Assembly (NCBI GenBank): GCA_942159475.1
Contig: OW804094.1
Coordinates: forward strand, 8,625,555-8,689,554
DNA: 64,000 bases
Source of the DNA: Sthenelais limicola
Taxonomy: Eukaryota; Annelida; Polychaeta; Phyllodocida; Sigalionidae
Direction: 5' to 3'
The translations under genes were made by a program, and so were the position numbers. Each line of letters begins with the position of its first letter. Position 1 is the first letter of the stretch. Under the pieces are notes generated by a model that saw only the letters and a list, made by a program, of their open reading frames with translations, was not told the origin of the DNA and searched no databases. Below are positions 31,104-42,150 of this stretch, piece after piece.

Positions 31104-32265
31104 TGTGATGTGTTCCTGGAAAATGAGTCACAAGTTGCAAAATTGATATTTTTCAAAGTGTTTTTCACAAAATCTCTGATGTTCTGATTTTTAGAGGGTG
31201 TAGCACTTATAGTCATATTGAGCCATGTAACAAATTTTGGGACATTATATTAAATATATCCATGCGTTTTGTACTCCTTATTATATTTAGTTAATTTACT
31301 GGTAATTACCCATCCAGAAGAGTATCCACTCAAGAATTCAATTCGGTAATTGCTTGACTGGTTAGTTTAGTAAGATTATTTTCATCCCTCTGTATTTGTT
31401 ATATCATTGGGAATAATCAAAGCTTTAAACCTATGGTTTGGGTGACTACAGAGCCAGGGTACCCGGCTAAACTTTGCCACTGAGAAACAATGGTTGTCTG
31501 GACTCGGTGTTTTGCTTGATGAGGCCTGCGGTTGTCTTTATGGCATTGGCATAAGACACCTCCAGACATTTAGATTTTAGGATTAGATTCTATAATTTGT
31601 TAGCTTTTTAATGGAATAAATTATAATCTCAGAGTTTGTACCTATAAGGAGCAGCAGTGCTTCGATGTTTTTCTGATCGGAGAGGCTTCCCCAGGCCTAA
31701 GGTATGACATCATTGCTAGTGGTCACATCTGTTTGGCTTAGAGTGGCCGCAGCTGTTCCATGCTGCTTCCCTGCTCACTGTTCCAACAACTTTATGTTTT
31801 GGAAGCCATCTTTGAATTCTCCCCTCTTTGAATGCGCGGTTAGCAAGAACTTTTTAACTATTGCTCAAATCAAAATATTTTTCAGGACCATTATAGTTAT
31901 TCTTTGCTAGCCAGCTTTTGAGATTACTTATAAAGGTTTGACCTACGATGAAAAGTCAAGTTTTAAGGCAGCAGGTAGGGGAGCACTAGACTTGAGGTTC
32001 AACATTTAATGGCAGCATAACAGTCCAAATATTTTGGGAAAGCCTTTGGCTTTTTTTCAAAAAAGCGCGGGGTCACATCTCGTCCAGAAAAATTGCAATT
32101 TTTTTTCCAATAATACAAATATCAAACTTGAAATAAAGAAATACTTATTTGGTGTCCTAGTGTTTACTATCATTGGAATCTGCTTGATGTCCTCATTTCA
32201 AATATGGTGATATCTCAAAATCCATTTTTTGCGACTTTTGACTCATTTTCCTCAAACGGATCACA
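31104..32265 (-). mobile_element. B MITE interrupted by a 763-bp insertion
   Basis: Left TIR TGTGATGTGTTCCTGGAAAA + TGAGTCAC; right end 'gcgacttttgactcattttc'. Interior broken at 'catccagaa'. Present, reversed, at 43956-45112 in copy 2. Confidence 0.85.
31320..32082. mobile_element. 763-bp insertion with TCCAGAA target repeat
   Basis: TCCAGAA at 31313-31319 and 32083-32089; intact B elements have it once. No TIRs (ends 'gagtatccac' and 'cacatctcg'). Includes 'atggaataaattataatctc' and a short GC-richer part near 31670-31800. Superfamily unknown; shared by both duplication copies. Confidence 0.55.
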
Positions 32266-32338
32266 GTGTTACATTCTCGGTTTCAGGTAATAATGATTGC
32301 GGTTTGTAGACAGAGCTTGTATCCTCCACACTCCAGTT

Positions 32339-32358
32339 TCAATAGGGGATTTGCCTTT
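32339..32358. mobile_element. Solo C-element terminus
   Basis: 'caataggggatttgcctttg' only. Paralogue reversed at about 43870-43890. Confidence 0.45.
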
Positions 32359-32754
32359 GTTGGAACTATTGTTTTGTGCCATATAATGTCAGGTATTATC
32401 TAAAAACACAGTATAACCCTGCTTAGGACTAACTTACCATTAATAGTATTACTACTGTTATCATTTGTTATGTACTGACTGCATACGTTGACAACTAATG
32501 TCACTCTCTTTAATCATGAATCAATCTGTCTAGCTTGTAATGCTAAAGTACCAAATTGAATTAATATCCATATGACCAATAGACAAAGCCATCACATATG
32601 ATTTATGTTTCTTTGCTTTATTCACCCAAGTTTGTTTGTATTTGTATGTTCTATATGTTATGTATGTATATTATCTAGTCTAGATCATTTTCCCAATTCA
32701 GGGGTAATTGGAAGACCACTACACATTACTGAAAATGCCCCTTTTTCCATCTCG

Positions 32755-32828
32755 TCATATTAAACCTCTAGTCCACAGTTTTATTTACATTGTAGATGTT
32801 TTATGGAAATAAAAATCTATTATTATTA
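32755..32828 (+). mobile_element. LINE 3' end with (ATT)n tail
   Basis: 'tttatggaaataaaaatct' followed by (ATT)3; same in copy 2 (45598-45671). Confidence 0.5.
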
Positions 32829-33081
32829 GGCTTTATCACTGTTCCCCAAGCTTCTACAGGCTACTAATAATTGCTTCAGTGATGAAGGGTCCGATTTTCA
32901 GAAAGGGTACAATTTGAAGCTCTACACATTTAGTAATTTGTGCTTAATTAGACTGAGAAATGGTCAATACTAGGCATATCTGAATGTGTTCGATATTGCG
33001 CCTTGATTCAAACGATCTTTTTGGTTATGTTGAACTGAGTCTTGATTAATTTGGGTTATTTGAGAGGATTGATGAAGGCGA

Positions 33082-33719
33082 ATAGGGGAGTTGCATAGCC
33101 GCCATTTTGGATGTTGAGTCACATGGAATTATGGGTTATTGATACAGTATAAAGTCTATAGAAAACATACCATGTTCAGCACGGTGGATGTATCAATGCT
33201 CTAATATCAATATCCATGTGTTATACATGTTTTCATAACACAAGCCTTCGTCATGACCATCATGCATTTGGTTTTCATAGATGATTTATACAAGCTGTGA
33301 TATTGGTGAAAACATTCTCGATAAATTTTTGATAGAGTATTGCCAAATACTTGTAGGTCAGCTTTCATCAGAATCCATCTCAGCATGCACTGCAGTAGAC
33401 ATAAGATAAGATAAGATACTACTTGATGTATCGTATAGAACAGTACATGTGATAAACAGGTATACAGACTTCTAGATTTTACATCCAGTTCTCCCTGCCG
33501 TTACCTTGGCCAAAAAAGATGATATATATACGAGTTAAAAATGAGAAAATAAGAATAGATTTAAATATAAAATAACACGCGTAATAGTGATAACTGCAGA
33601 TTAAGCCCTTTTGGGCTATCTTTGCATACACCCTTGCATGTAAAGAGAAATAAACAGGTATACTCCAGAGTGAAAAGTTCTCCTTATACATGTGCCTTGA
33701 GACATACAACCCCCCTATT
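33082..33719 (+). mobile_element. C element nested in A
   Basis: 'aataggggagttgcatagcc' to 'gagacatacaacccccctat'. Its precise removal leaves at most an AT duplication. A LINE sits at 33404-33698. Confidence 0.85.
33404..33698 (-). mobile_element. LINE 3' fragment with (AAGAT)n-type tail, nested in C
   Basis: (ATAAG)n 'atactacttgatgtatcg' at the left; 'agacata' before and 'agacatac' after. Copy 2 has the same insertion at 46247-46489 lacking about 56 bp ('gtgataactgcagattaagc...'). Confidence 0.7.
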
Positions 33720-33743
33720 GTACATTTTCTGGCGATCCGACCC

Positions 33744-34003
33744 AAGAACGGTTCAATAACCGGAAGGATTTCGACCGGATTTCTGCTGGTAAAAACTGAC
33801 CCACATTGTCCTAGTGCCAACAGCTGGCCAACAGATGTCGCTACCAGTTGGCGGCTCCAGGAAACTTTTCTTTTATACAAAATTTAATTTAAAACATTGA
33901 GGAGTTGGCGATAATTGGAAAGTGAAAGAAGGTTAGTGGAATAAGGCTTGGGTGGAGTCTGAAATGTGCTGCTGTAAATTGGTAGGATTTTACATGGATT
34001 CAT
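33744..34003. other. Duplicated non-repetitive segment
   Basis: 'aacggttcaataaccggaag' onward, shared at 46536-46795. The antisense frames here are conserved only because the duplication is recent. Confidence 0.4.
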
Positions 34004-34126
34004 GAAAATTATTATGTTTACAAGTGCTGACTCCTGAAATGCTTGTGAAATTAACTCATCCTTTATTTTGTTATTCAGGATGTGCAAGTAGTCAAACAAT
34101 AACAATCCGTACAATTGGATTTTGTT

Positions 34127-34250
34127 TTTCAGAATATTTTATTCAGGTCATAGATATTAACATACATATAGTACAAATATTTTCAGAATAGTCTGAATTC
34201 ATCCTATACATTTTACATTTAAAGTAAATTATCAGGTAACCAAGTAGGTC
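34127..34250 (-). mobile_element. Decayed LINE 3' region
   Basis: Starts 'cagaatattttattcaggtc' (reversed AATAAAAT); similar words at 14.05 kb. Confidence 0.4.
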
Positions 34251-34394
34251 ATCATACATGTATGTTAACTTAAAATCATCCACGGGATAATTTTCAAATG
34301 AAACAAGACTTACCTGGGGAAGGTGAAATTTAATTTTAATTTAGTCGAAGACACCACAAGGGTGTGGACACTAAACGGAAGTGCCAGTCATGTG

Positions 34395-34599
34395 ACTTCG
34401 CCAATTCTTTCAAAGGACCCAAATTTAAAACAAAAATCAGGTTCAAAATACAGTTCAACATAACCTAACAGATTTATTGAATGAATACTATACAGAATAC
34501 ACTCAGATATACTCAGTATTTATCCTTTTTCATTCTAATTTAGCAGAATTTGAGAGATGTGTAGAACTGTAGATTGTGCATTTTCTGAAAATCTGACCT
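34395..34599 (-). mobile_element. A MITE, left TIR missing
   Basis: From 'acttcgccaattctttcaaa' to 'gtgcattttctgaaaatctg'. Confidence 0.8.
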
Positions 34600-34606
34600 A
34601 AATATA

Positions 34607-34783
34607 CAAACATACATTAAGGGGAAGAAAGAGGTTCAGCAAAACAAGACGGGAAAACGTAGCGTGACATATCAAGCAAAATGTTTCATCTCAAAATTTA
34701 ACTTTGATACATGAAAATGTGACGTAGTTCCCATAAAAATGTTTACGTAATAGCGTTAAGTTTACTTGCGGAACCTCTCTAAT
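34607..34783 (-). mobile_element. K element, copy 2, truncated
   Basis: 'gaggttcagcaaaacaagac' and 'caagcaaaatgtttcatctc' are reverse complements of K words; ends 'gtttacttgcggaacctctc'. Confidence 0.65.
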
Positions 34784-34987
34784 GTTCCACTCTTCTTGCA
34801 CACAAAGCTCCTGTCGTTTCTAGCTTGGCAGGAAGAGCAATGGCCGACGCTATTAGCAGAAATAAAAAGGTTTGTGTTCAAGTTATAAACAGTCTATAGC
34901 TGCATGGGGAAGTGTGACAGTTGGGAACAGCAGCCTGGTAAAGACTCTCTGCCACATACATTGTAGTCCACATGGGAAACAGTAAAT

Positions 34988-35396
34988 TGTGAGGTGTTTT
35001 AGGAAAATGAGTCATAAGTCGCAAAAAATAGATTTTGAGATACCATTATATTTGAAAAGAGGAGATCAAGCTGATTCCAATGATAGTAAACACTAGGACA
35101 TCTAAATTGTATTTCTATACCTTAAGTTTGATATTTTTATTTTTTAATAAAAGAGTTTGCAATGTTTCTGGATGGGTAACTACCAGTAAAATAACTAATT
35201 ATACTCCATACGAATACCTTCAAAATGCAAGGATATATTTAATACAATTTCCCAAAATTTGATACATGGATTCATCTGACTATCAGTGCTAAACCCATTA
35301 AAAATCAGACGATTTCAATAAAGAGGTTCTGTGAAAATAACTCTTTAAAAATTCCAATTTTGCGACTTATGACTCATTTTCCTGAAACACATCACA
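34988..35396 (+). mobile_element. B MITE, full length
   Basis: TGTGAGGTGTTTTAGGAAAA + TGAGTCAT; right end cgacttatgactcattttcc, then tgaaacacatcaca. 409 bp. Confidence 0.88.
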
Positions 35397-35569
35397 GTTG
35401 TCATCGGGTCTTTCTCTCGTTTTCATTAATAGCCAACTCTTGCTGCAGCCCCGGGGGGGCGTAGGAAATAGCAAATCCCAAGTACTGGGGGCTAACATTA
35501 TGAACATTCTGTCAACAAATTTGTTACAAAAACAAACCATAGACTAAACGTAAAAATGCCAGGACCTAG

Positions 35570-35936
35570 ATGATTCTGAAAATGGGATAGACTACCTATA
35601 CAAACACACTCTCATTTTAGAATATAACTTAACCAAAATTAAACAAAAGGACGATGTCCACAAAATATATACACAAGGAAACCCAATACCATGGGTCCCA
35701 CCTTGATAAAGATATAGCTAGTGCATCCCATTGCAGTAGTGTAGGTAACTAGTCACTTTATACCTTTATATACCGTAAAATGTATCATTAAAGTCTAGTC
35801 TAAGGGACCCTCTGGAAGAGCTGTGGCTGCCACAGAAGAGGACAGGCCCATTTCCAATGTAAATTATCTATATTTTTATCATGTACTCTTTTCGGGAATA
35901 AATAATATACATACATACATACATACATACATATTC
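35570..35936 (+). mobile_element. N: LINE 3' end with (CATA)n tail
   Basis: 'ggacgatgtccacaaaatat', 'gtgcatcccattgcagtagt', 'ggaccctctggaagagctgt', then 'gggaataaataatata(cata)n'. Homologous to 22551-23090 on the other strand. Confidence 0.65.
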
Positions 35937-35958
35937 TGCTCATGTAGGAGGTATCTAA

Positions 35959-35983
35959 ATATGATGTGTTTTACGAAAATGAG
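35959..35983 (+). mobile_element. Solo B-family terminus
   Basis: 'tgatgtgttttacgaaaatg' then 'agg'; no element follows. Confidence 0.5.
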
Positions 35984-36070
35984 GAACCGGGTATACGCCT
36001 ATTTGGGTACCATGTGCAGGGCCCACACTGCATTGCAGAGCCGACTTTCAGTTATGAGGTTGCAGATAGA

Positions 36071-36478
36071 TGTGATGTGTTTCAGGAAAATGAGTCATAA
36101 GTCGCAAAAAATAGATCTTGAGATATCATTAGATTTGTAACGATGAGATCAATGGGATTCCAATGATAGTAAACAGTCTAATAATCTTATGAGTATTTCT
36201 AGATTTTACGTTTGATATTTTCTTTTTTGAAAAAAAGTTTCCAATATTTCTGGGGGTCAATAAACAGTAAAGTAACTAAATGTAGTCCATATGAGGACCT
36301 TTAAAACTAAAGGATATATTACATAGATTGTCCTGAAATTTGATACACCGATTGATATATGTCTAGGTGATGAACTCCCCAAAATTCAGAAAATTCCAAT
36401 GATGTGATCTTGTGAAGAAAACACTTTGAAAAATATCAATTTTGCGACTTATGACTCATTTTCCTGGAACACATCACA
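36071..36478 (+). mobile_element. B MITE, full length (reference copy)
   Basis: Left TIR TGTGATGTGTTTCAGGAAAA then TGAGTCATAAGTCGCAAAA; the right end is its inverse with one change (ttcctggaacacatcaca). About 39 bp of TIR in total. The interior has 'ctaaatgtagtccatatgag' and 'gaaatttgatacaccgattg'. Each TIR holds one TGAGTCA, the AP-1 consensus, so every intact copy presents two in opposite orientation about 370 bp apart. Non-coding. Confidence 0.9.
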
Positions 36479-36480
36479 AA

Positions 36481-36539
36481 TGTGAGTTATTTGAGAGGAT
36501 TGGTGGAGGCGAATTGTACATTTTCTGAAAATCTGACCC
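36481..36539 (+). mobile_element. A MITE, right-end fragment
   Basis: 'tgtgagttatttgagaggat' to 'ttctgaaaatctgaccc', directly abutting the B copy. Confidence 0.7.
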
Positions 36540-36661
36540 TTATGAGGTTGCAGATAGATGTGGCCCATTCCCACTGATCACTGTCTATTTATTTTCCCTC
36601 ATAGGCCCCTAGACCCCAATAGCTGTTCGTAGCCACTAGTTTGCAGTGTGGGTCCCTATTT

Positions 36662-36896
36662 GGGTCAGATTCTCAGAGAATGTACAATTCAACTTCAACA
36701 ATCCTCTCAAATAACCCGCATTACAAGCAAAAATAAAGTCCAAAATGCAGTTCAACCTAACCAGACAGATTGCTAGAATCAATACAATGCCGAATATACT
36801 CGGATTTACTTAGTATTGACCAAATTACAGACTCATGTAGCAGAATTTACTAAATGTGTAGAGCTGCCAATTGTACATTTTCTGAAAATCTGACCC
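36662..36896 (-). mobile_element. A MITE, full length
   Basis: gggtcagattctcagagaat to tgtacattttctgaaaatct. Confidence 0.87.
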
Positions 36897-37159
36897 ATTT
36901 GGGTGATGATTTCCCTCAGTCTATGGGCCAGGTCGAGTGGCAAGCTAGAGCGGGCTTGGGTAGGTTGAGATACATGCTGTCAAAAGTTACTTAACAGAAA
37001 TCAATACTAAAACTAACCCTAAACCAAACTTTGAATTGGTGGTCCTAAGTCAGTAAACTGGGTAGTGGACTGTCCTGAGTAAAAATAGACTAATAGAACT
37101 AATTACATGACTAGCAAGAAACAGAGAAGTAAATGAATGATGTGTTTAAAGGGCGAGTA
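36897..37159. other. No recognisable feature
   Basis: Nothing identified. Confidence 0.4.
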
Positions 37160-37440
37160 CTTTTTTTTTTAATACATTTTATTGGATTCAATGATAATCT
37201 CATAGAGTCGGGTGAAAAACAATCTATATCAACAGAGTACAATAATAAGTCATTTAAGTCGACAAATCTCATTTTACGATCGAACATGATTTGTCGATTT
37301 AGTTACCTTCAGAAATACATAATAAGAGTATATAGTAATAGTAAGAGTATATACAGAGTAAAAGATTCAATTATTTTGGATTTTTTTCCTTAAACACAAA
37401 CACTATACTACTCGATTGATAAAATACACGAGGCACATAT
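37160..37440 (-). mobile_element. Probable LINE 3' fragment, poly-T start
   Basis: (T)10 'aatacattttattggattc' looks like a reversed poly-A tail with AATAAAAT. Downstream A+T-rich body. The plus-strand frame through it is not credible. Confidence 0.45.
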
Positions 37441-37454
37441 AATAAATGTACATT

Positions 37455-37865
37455 TGTGATGTGTTTCAGGAAAATGAGTCATAAGTCGCCGCAAAAATAA
37501 ATAAATTGAGATATCTTTAGATTTGAAAAGATGAGATCAAGGGGATTCCAATGATAGTAAACAGTCTTATAATCTTATAAGTATTTCTAGATTTTATGTT
37601 TGATATTTTCGTTTTTAAAAATTTTTTTTTCAATATTTCTTGGGGTTGATAAACAGTAAAGTAACTAAATATAGTCCATATAAGGACCTTTAAAACGAAA
37701 GGATATATTACATAGATTGTCCTGATATTTGATACAGATTGATATAGCTATAAGTGATCAACCCACCAAAAACTAGAACATTCCAATGATGAGATCTTGT
37801 GAAAAAAACACTTTGAAAAATATCAGTTTTGCGACTTATGACTCATTTTCCTGGAACTCATCACA
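37455..37865 (+). mobile_element. B MITE, full length
   Basis: TGTGATGTGTTTCAGGAAAA + TGAGTCAT; right end ttttcctggaactcatcaca. Confidence 0.87.
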
Positions 37866-37927
37866 TATATCGGACACCTGAGCACGTTTTAAGTGTCTGT
37901 TATAACGAGGATTCATCCTAGATGTAT

Positions 37928-38121
37928 TCCCATATAAGGACCTTTAAAACGAAAGGATATATTACATAGATTGTCCTGATATTTGATACAGAGATTGATA
38001 TAGCTATAAGTGATGAACTGCCTAAAAATCAGAACATTCCAATGATGTGATCTTGTGAAATAAACACTTTGAAAAATATCAATTTTGCGACTTATGACTC
38101 ATTTTCTGGAAACCCATCACA
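37928..38121 (+). mobile_element. B MITE, right half, near-duplicate of the preceding copy
   Basis: From 'cccatataaggacctttaaa' it is almost identical to 37676-37865, shifted by about 255 bp, so it is best explained as a local partial tandem duplication. Confidence 0.8.
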
Positions 38122-38239
38122 TTTTTCATTGCAATTGGCCAATCTTGAAGCATATTTGAGTGGAAATGTGGGAACTGAACGCAGCGCCAGCAACACCGTA
38201 ACTATGAGCAGTAACCAATGAGAACCAGTATAGTCCACT

Positions 38240-38655
38240 GGAAATGAGTCACAAGTCACAACATTGCTATACTTTAACCGTTTTATTCATAAGATGTTTT
38301 GGGGGGAATATTTCCATTTTTTGGGGTGCTTAACGCTCTTTGTAGTATCTCTATATTAATAAAAAAAAGGGCTGGAGCCTTAAACCGCTATCTTCTCTGA
38401 AACCGCTGACTAGATCGCCATAATATTTCACATGCACATTGCCAAGAATGTATTATGTATCTAGATGCATTTGTAAGGCAATCTTATAGGGTAACCTTAG
38501 CTACTTTACTGGTTAATGCCCATACAGAAAACTTTGTTTTAAAAGAACAAAAATATCAAACTTAAGATAACAAATACTTACTACTACACTAAACTATTGC
38601 TAAATATGATGAAATCTCAAAATCAATTTTTTTGCGACATATTTCCCTGAATATA
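38240..38655 (-). mobile_element. B MITE, strongly degraded with small insertion
   Basis: 'ggaaatgagtcacaagtcac' at left, 'tttttttgcgacatatttcc' at right, with an A-rich insert 'aaaaaaaagggctggagcct' inside. Confidence 0.6.
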
Positions 38656-38813
38656 TGATTATCATTTTTATATCATTTTATATCATCTTTATTCATTCAG
38701 GCCACTTTTGAAAATATATATCACAAGTAAACTAAAGACGGACATGAATATAAATGCCATTGGTCTCTTCAACTCGATTACATTGGCTTCTGATGCTAAA
38801 GGCAGTGTATAAA

Positions 38814-39215
38814 TGTGATGCGTTTCAGGGAAATGAGTCATGAGTCTCAAAATTTATATATTTCAAACCTTTTTTTTTACAAGATCTCTTTCTTAAAATG
38901 TTCTGATTTTAGAAGGTTTAGCAATTATAGTACTATGAATCTATGTGACAAATTTGAGGACATTGCATTGAATATATCTTTGCATTTTGAAGGCTATTCT
39001 ATGGAGTATATTTAGTTACTTTACTGGTAATTACCCATCTAGAAACATTGCAAACCTTTTCTTTCAAACATAGAAATATTCAAACATAGAAATACATATT
39101 AGGTGCCCTAGTGTTTACCATCATTGGAATCGGGTCGATCTCCTCATTTCAATATGGTGATATCTCAAAATCCATATTTTGCGACTTATGACTCATTTTC
39201 CTAAAACGGATCGCA
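38814..39215 (-). mobile_element. B MITE, full length, at left border of duplication copy 2
   Basis: TGTGATGCGTTTCAGGGAAA + TGAGTCAT; right end cgacttatgactcattttcc, then taaaacggatcgca. Followed directly by repeat R1. Confidence 0.85.
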
Positions 39216-39383
39216 AATTAGCTGCGTTAAACCCAAATAAGTTGACAAAACAATTAGGTCCATCTCACATCTAGCTGCAGAGTAGCGATGGACAGTGTAC
39301 TGCTGTCAGTCATTCTCCCACCGACCCACTAGGTGGAGCACTTGTATTTATACAGACAATGTTGTGAACATTATTATACATAT
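39216..39383 (+). repeat. R1: direct repeat flanking duplication copy 2
   Basis: 'aattagctgcgttaaaccca' to 'aacattattatacata', 168 bp, repeated with few changes at 47210-47376. Both copies follow a B MITE and contain 'ccactaggtgga', a CTCF-like core with 2 mismatches in 15. Confidence 0.85.
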
Positions 39384-39509
39384 GTAGCGATTTGCAGAGT
39401 CTCGACAATGAATAAACAACTTAACAGCCAATTCCTTGTATCTCTGTAGCGACTTGTGACTCATATTCCTGGAACACATGCCATATAAAAAGGCTCCTCA
39501 GACGTATGT

Positions 39510-39858
39510 AATAGGGGTGTTACATAGCCGCCATTTTGAATCTTGATTCGCATGGAATTATGGGAGTAGTGTTACAGTATAATATCTATAGAAAACACGT
39601 TTAGCATGGAATATTACCAGTGGTCTTATGGCAATATCCATGTGTTTTACATCTTTCCATGACACAAGACTTCATCTTGTCCATCTAGTTATGCATTTGG
39701 TTTTCACTGATCATTTATGCAAGCTATGATATAGGTGAAAACACTTTTGCAATTTTTTATAAAAATTTTGCTACATAATTGTATGTCAGACTTCAACCAA
39801 ATCCATCCCGGCATGCACTGCAGTAGACATGCGCAGTGAGACATGCAACTCCATTATT
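39510..39858 (+). mobile_element. C element, full length
   Basis: 'aataggggtgttacatagcc' to 'gagacatgcaactccattat'; paralogue of 24476-24824, with the same terminal mutation 'ctccattattg'. Confidence 0.85.
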
Positions 39859-40054
39859 GCTGACCGATTCAGAAGTGTGCAATACTTGTGGCAACTGAAA
39901 GTCAAAGCTCATCAAAGCCATGAATTTCCAACCACAGGAGTAGCCTGTGAAAGGTTATTGTCTTTCTGAAACTCATTAATGTGAAAATCATGTTTTTACA
40001 TCACGTGACTTCTATGTTTTAGTTGCACATCCAGGGTCGCTGAGGAGCATATTA

Positions 40055-40207
40055 GGGTCAGATCGTCAGAAAATGTACAATTCACCTTCACCAATCCTCT
40101 CAAATAATCCACATTTAATTAAAAAATAAGCTTCAAAATGCAGTTTAACATAAAAGAACTGATACTTTAAATCGATGCCAATTGTACATTTTCTGAAAAT
40201 TTGACCC
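40055..40207 (-). mobile_element. A MITE, internally deleted (paralogue of 25032)
   Basis: gggtcagatcgtcagaaaat to tgtacattttctgaaaattt. Confidence 0.82.
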
Positions 40208-40228
40208 ATTAGTGAATATTGACTATTT

Positions 40229-40413
40229 GGATCAGATCGTCAGAAAATGTACAATTCATATTAAATAGTGACATTCAAATTACAGTTTAACACTATGAAA
40301 GAGACATGTTTTATAAACATAATGCCAATGATACTCTGATATATCCATTATTCATAAGTTTTCAGTCTAAATTAGCTGAGCTGCCGACTGTACGTTTTCT
40401 GAAAATCTGATCC
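40229..40413 (-). mobile_element. A MITE (paralogue of 25206), deleted
   Basis: ggatcagatcgtcagaaaat to gtacgttttctgaaaatctg; about 30 bp missing after the left TIR relative to copy 1. Confidence 0.8.
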
Positions 40414-40424
40414 ATTTAACTTTG

Positions 40425-40655
40425 TGGCAGCCTTGTTAATTACACCTTCACTCTCAGAGAACGTTGGTCAAGAACTAATTATTTTCTACCTTTTTGTTCC
40501 ATTCTTTTCCAACCCATCTAAAGGTCATTTGACCAAAGTTTTGACGGGTTGTGTCCAGTTGTTTGTGCTTCAGGCCTGTTCAAACGTCCTCAATTGGATG
40601 TGGAGGACCCGCATGAATGCCTTGCGGCAGTTTTCTCTTGGTGATTACACTTCAA
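40425..40655 (+). repeat. F leader, copy in duplication 2
   Basis: 'cactctcagagaacgttggt' to 'acacttcaaattcttgtatc', joined to the E array. Confidence 0.75.
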
Positions 40656-41456
40656 ATTCTTGTATCAACATAATATTGATGAATTCAATCCTATAAGTCA
40701 TAAAATGAGTAACTCTTTTTTAAATGCACAATAGCAGCAGCATATTGATAAATTCAGTCCTTTAAGTCATAATATGAGGAACAGCAGCAGAATAAACACA
40801 TCACATATTTATTAATCCAGTCATATGAGTTATAACAGGAGTAACTCTTGTATAAACATATAACAGCAGCAGAATATTGATGAATTCAGTCCTATAAGTC
40901 ATAATATGAGTAACTCTTGTATAAACATATAACAGTAGCAGAATATTGATTAATCCAGTCCTATAAGTCATGATATGAGTAACTCTTGTATATACATATA
41001 ACAGCAGCAGAATGTTGATAAATCCAGTCCTATAAGTCAGAATATGAATAACTCTTGTATAAACATATAACAGCAGCAGAATATTGATAAATCCAGTCCT
41101 ATAAGTCATAATATAAGTAACTCTTGTATAAACATACAATCACAGCAGAATATTGATAAATTCAGTCCTATAAGTCATAATATGAGTAACTCTTGTATAA
41201 ACATATAACAGCAGCAGAATATTGATAAAGTCAGTCCTATAAGTCATGATATGAGTAACTCTTGTATGAACATATAACAGCAGCAGAATATTGTTAAATT
41301 CAGTCCTATAACTCATAACATGAGTAACTCTTGTATAAACATACAACAGCAGCAGAATATTGAGAAATTCAGTCCTATAAGTCGTACATAGTAAGAGTAA
41401 CTCTTGTATAAACCGATAACAGCAGCAGAATATTGAGAAATACAGTCCTATAATAG
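40656..41456 (-). repeat. E array, about 11.6 units
   Basis: 69-bp units, minus-strand frames of 112 and 68 codons (repeat MTYRTGFINILLLLYVYTRV). Substitutions such as T/S, F/L and stops at some unit joints argue against selection for a protein. Confidence 0.9.
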
Positions 41457-41788
41457 GATTAAGTTTCGCAAGGTTTTGTTTGTTGTTATAGTTGCAGCTT
41501 AAACCGCTAAAAGGTTTCCCCCTTTACCTTGTCTATGTCTCTGAGACATCAAATACTTTTGATTAAAGTTCGACCCTAGAATTAATCTTTCTGCAGATAG
41601 TGATCAAAGATACAAAATAATGGAGAATTTCTGGGTATTTTTGTCGATATTAAAGCCAAAAATACCCCGTATTCCTTATTTGAATACAATCACAAACGGT
41701 AAAATACTATAACAATCAAAGAAAATAAGACATCATACATAGCAACAAAAGTGCACATTTTTATACTTAAGGGCTCGATTGAGAAGGT

Positions 41789-42135
41789 GGTGGGCATCAC
41801 ACAAAGGTGTTAGGCCCCCTCATTGCCGCAAGAGGGACCCACTACACAATCCTTCCGCCATTACCCATATATAAGCTCCCTTCACCCTCTCCTCTCCCTC
41901 ACTTACTTCATATCACACTTACTTACAAGTTCCCACCCACCCACAACCTACTTTTCATCTATTTCATTTTTCACTCTTTCATCCCTCAAGGGGTACATTA
42001 TATTATCACCAAATTTATTTCATCATATTTTACCACTTTTACAAATAAAAAATCATTTTACAACAACTTTTATATTTCTACAAAATAAAAAACCCGAAAC
42101 TAGTCATCTTCTCCTTGTCTCTCGCATGCGGTAAT
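41789..42135. mobile_element. 347-bp segment present only in duplication copy 2
   Basis: Lies between 'attgagaagg' and 'ttaaatcataaca', which adjoin in copy 1. C/T-rich first half, A-rich second half with repeated 'aaataaaaaa'. No TIR or clear target duplication, so insertion and deletion are both possible. Confidence 0.45.
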
Positions 42136-42150
42136 GTTAAATCATAACAT

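Larger units (their letters stand above)
28109..32663 (+). repeat. Block inverted relative to duplication copy 2
   Basis: 28109 onward ('tgcataatgtatgttatctg') matches the reverse complement ending at 45513, and the far end ('gttatgtatgt') matches 43559. The flanks GTATACAT and ATGTATA are inverted copies of each other and mark the breakpoints. Confidence 0.85.
32887..33743 (+). mobile_element. A MITE containing a C element containing a LINE
   Basis: A-family left part to 'gatgaaggcgaa', C element 33082-33719, then A right end 'tgtacattttctggcgatcc'. The junction 'gaa/taggggag...cccta/ttgtac' restores an intact A sequence when C is removed. Confidence 0.88.
24414..34003 (+). repeat. Segmental duplication, copy 1
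   Basis: Colinear with 39449-46795 except that 28109-32663 is present there in reverse orientation (43559-45513). Copy-specific insertions: 26818-27332, 28317-30572 and 30661-30986 here; 41789-42135 and 42938-43115 in copy 2. The left border lies in a B-family TIR. The right border is 'acatggattcat'; in copy 2 a complete B MITE follows five bases later. Confidence 0.9.

Noticed and set aside
31704..31910. 68-codon frame conserved at 44290-44508
   Set aside because: It is in the inverted duplicated block inside a B-element insertion; no domain and no independent support.
33479..33880. 133-codon minus frame, conserved at 46379-46672
   Set aside because: Conservation is due to the recent segmental duplication; the frame crosses C, LINE and A element junctions.
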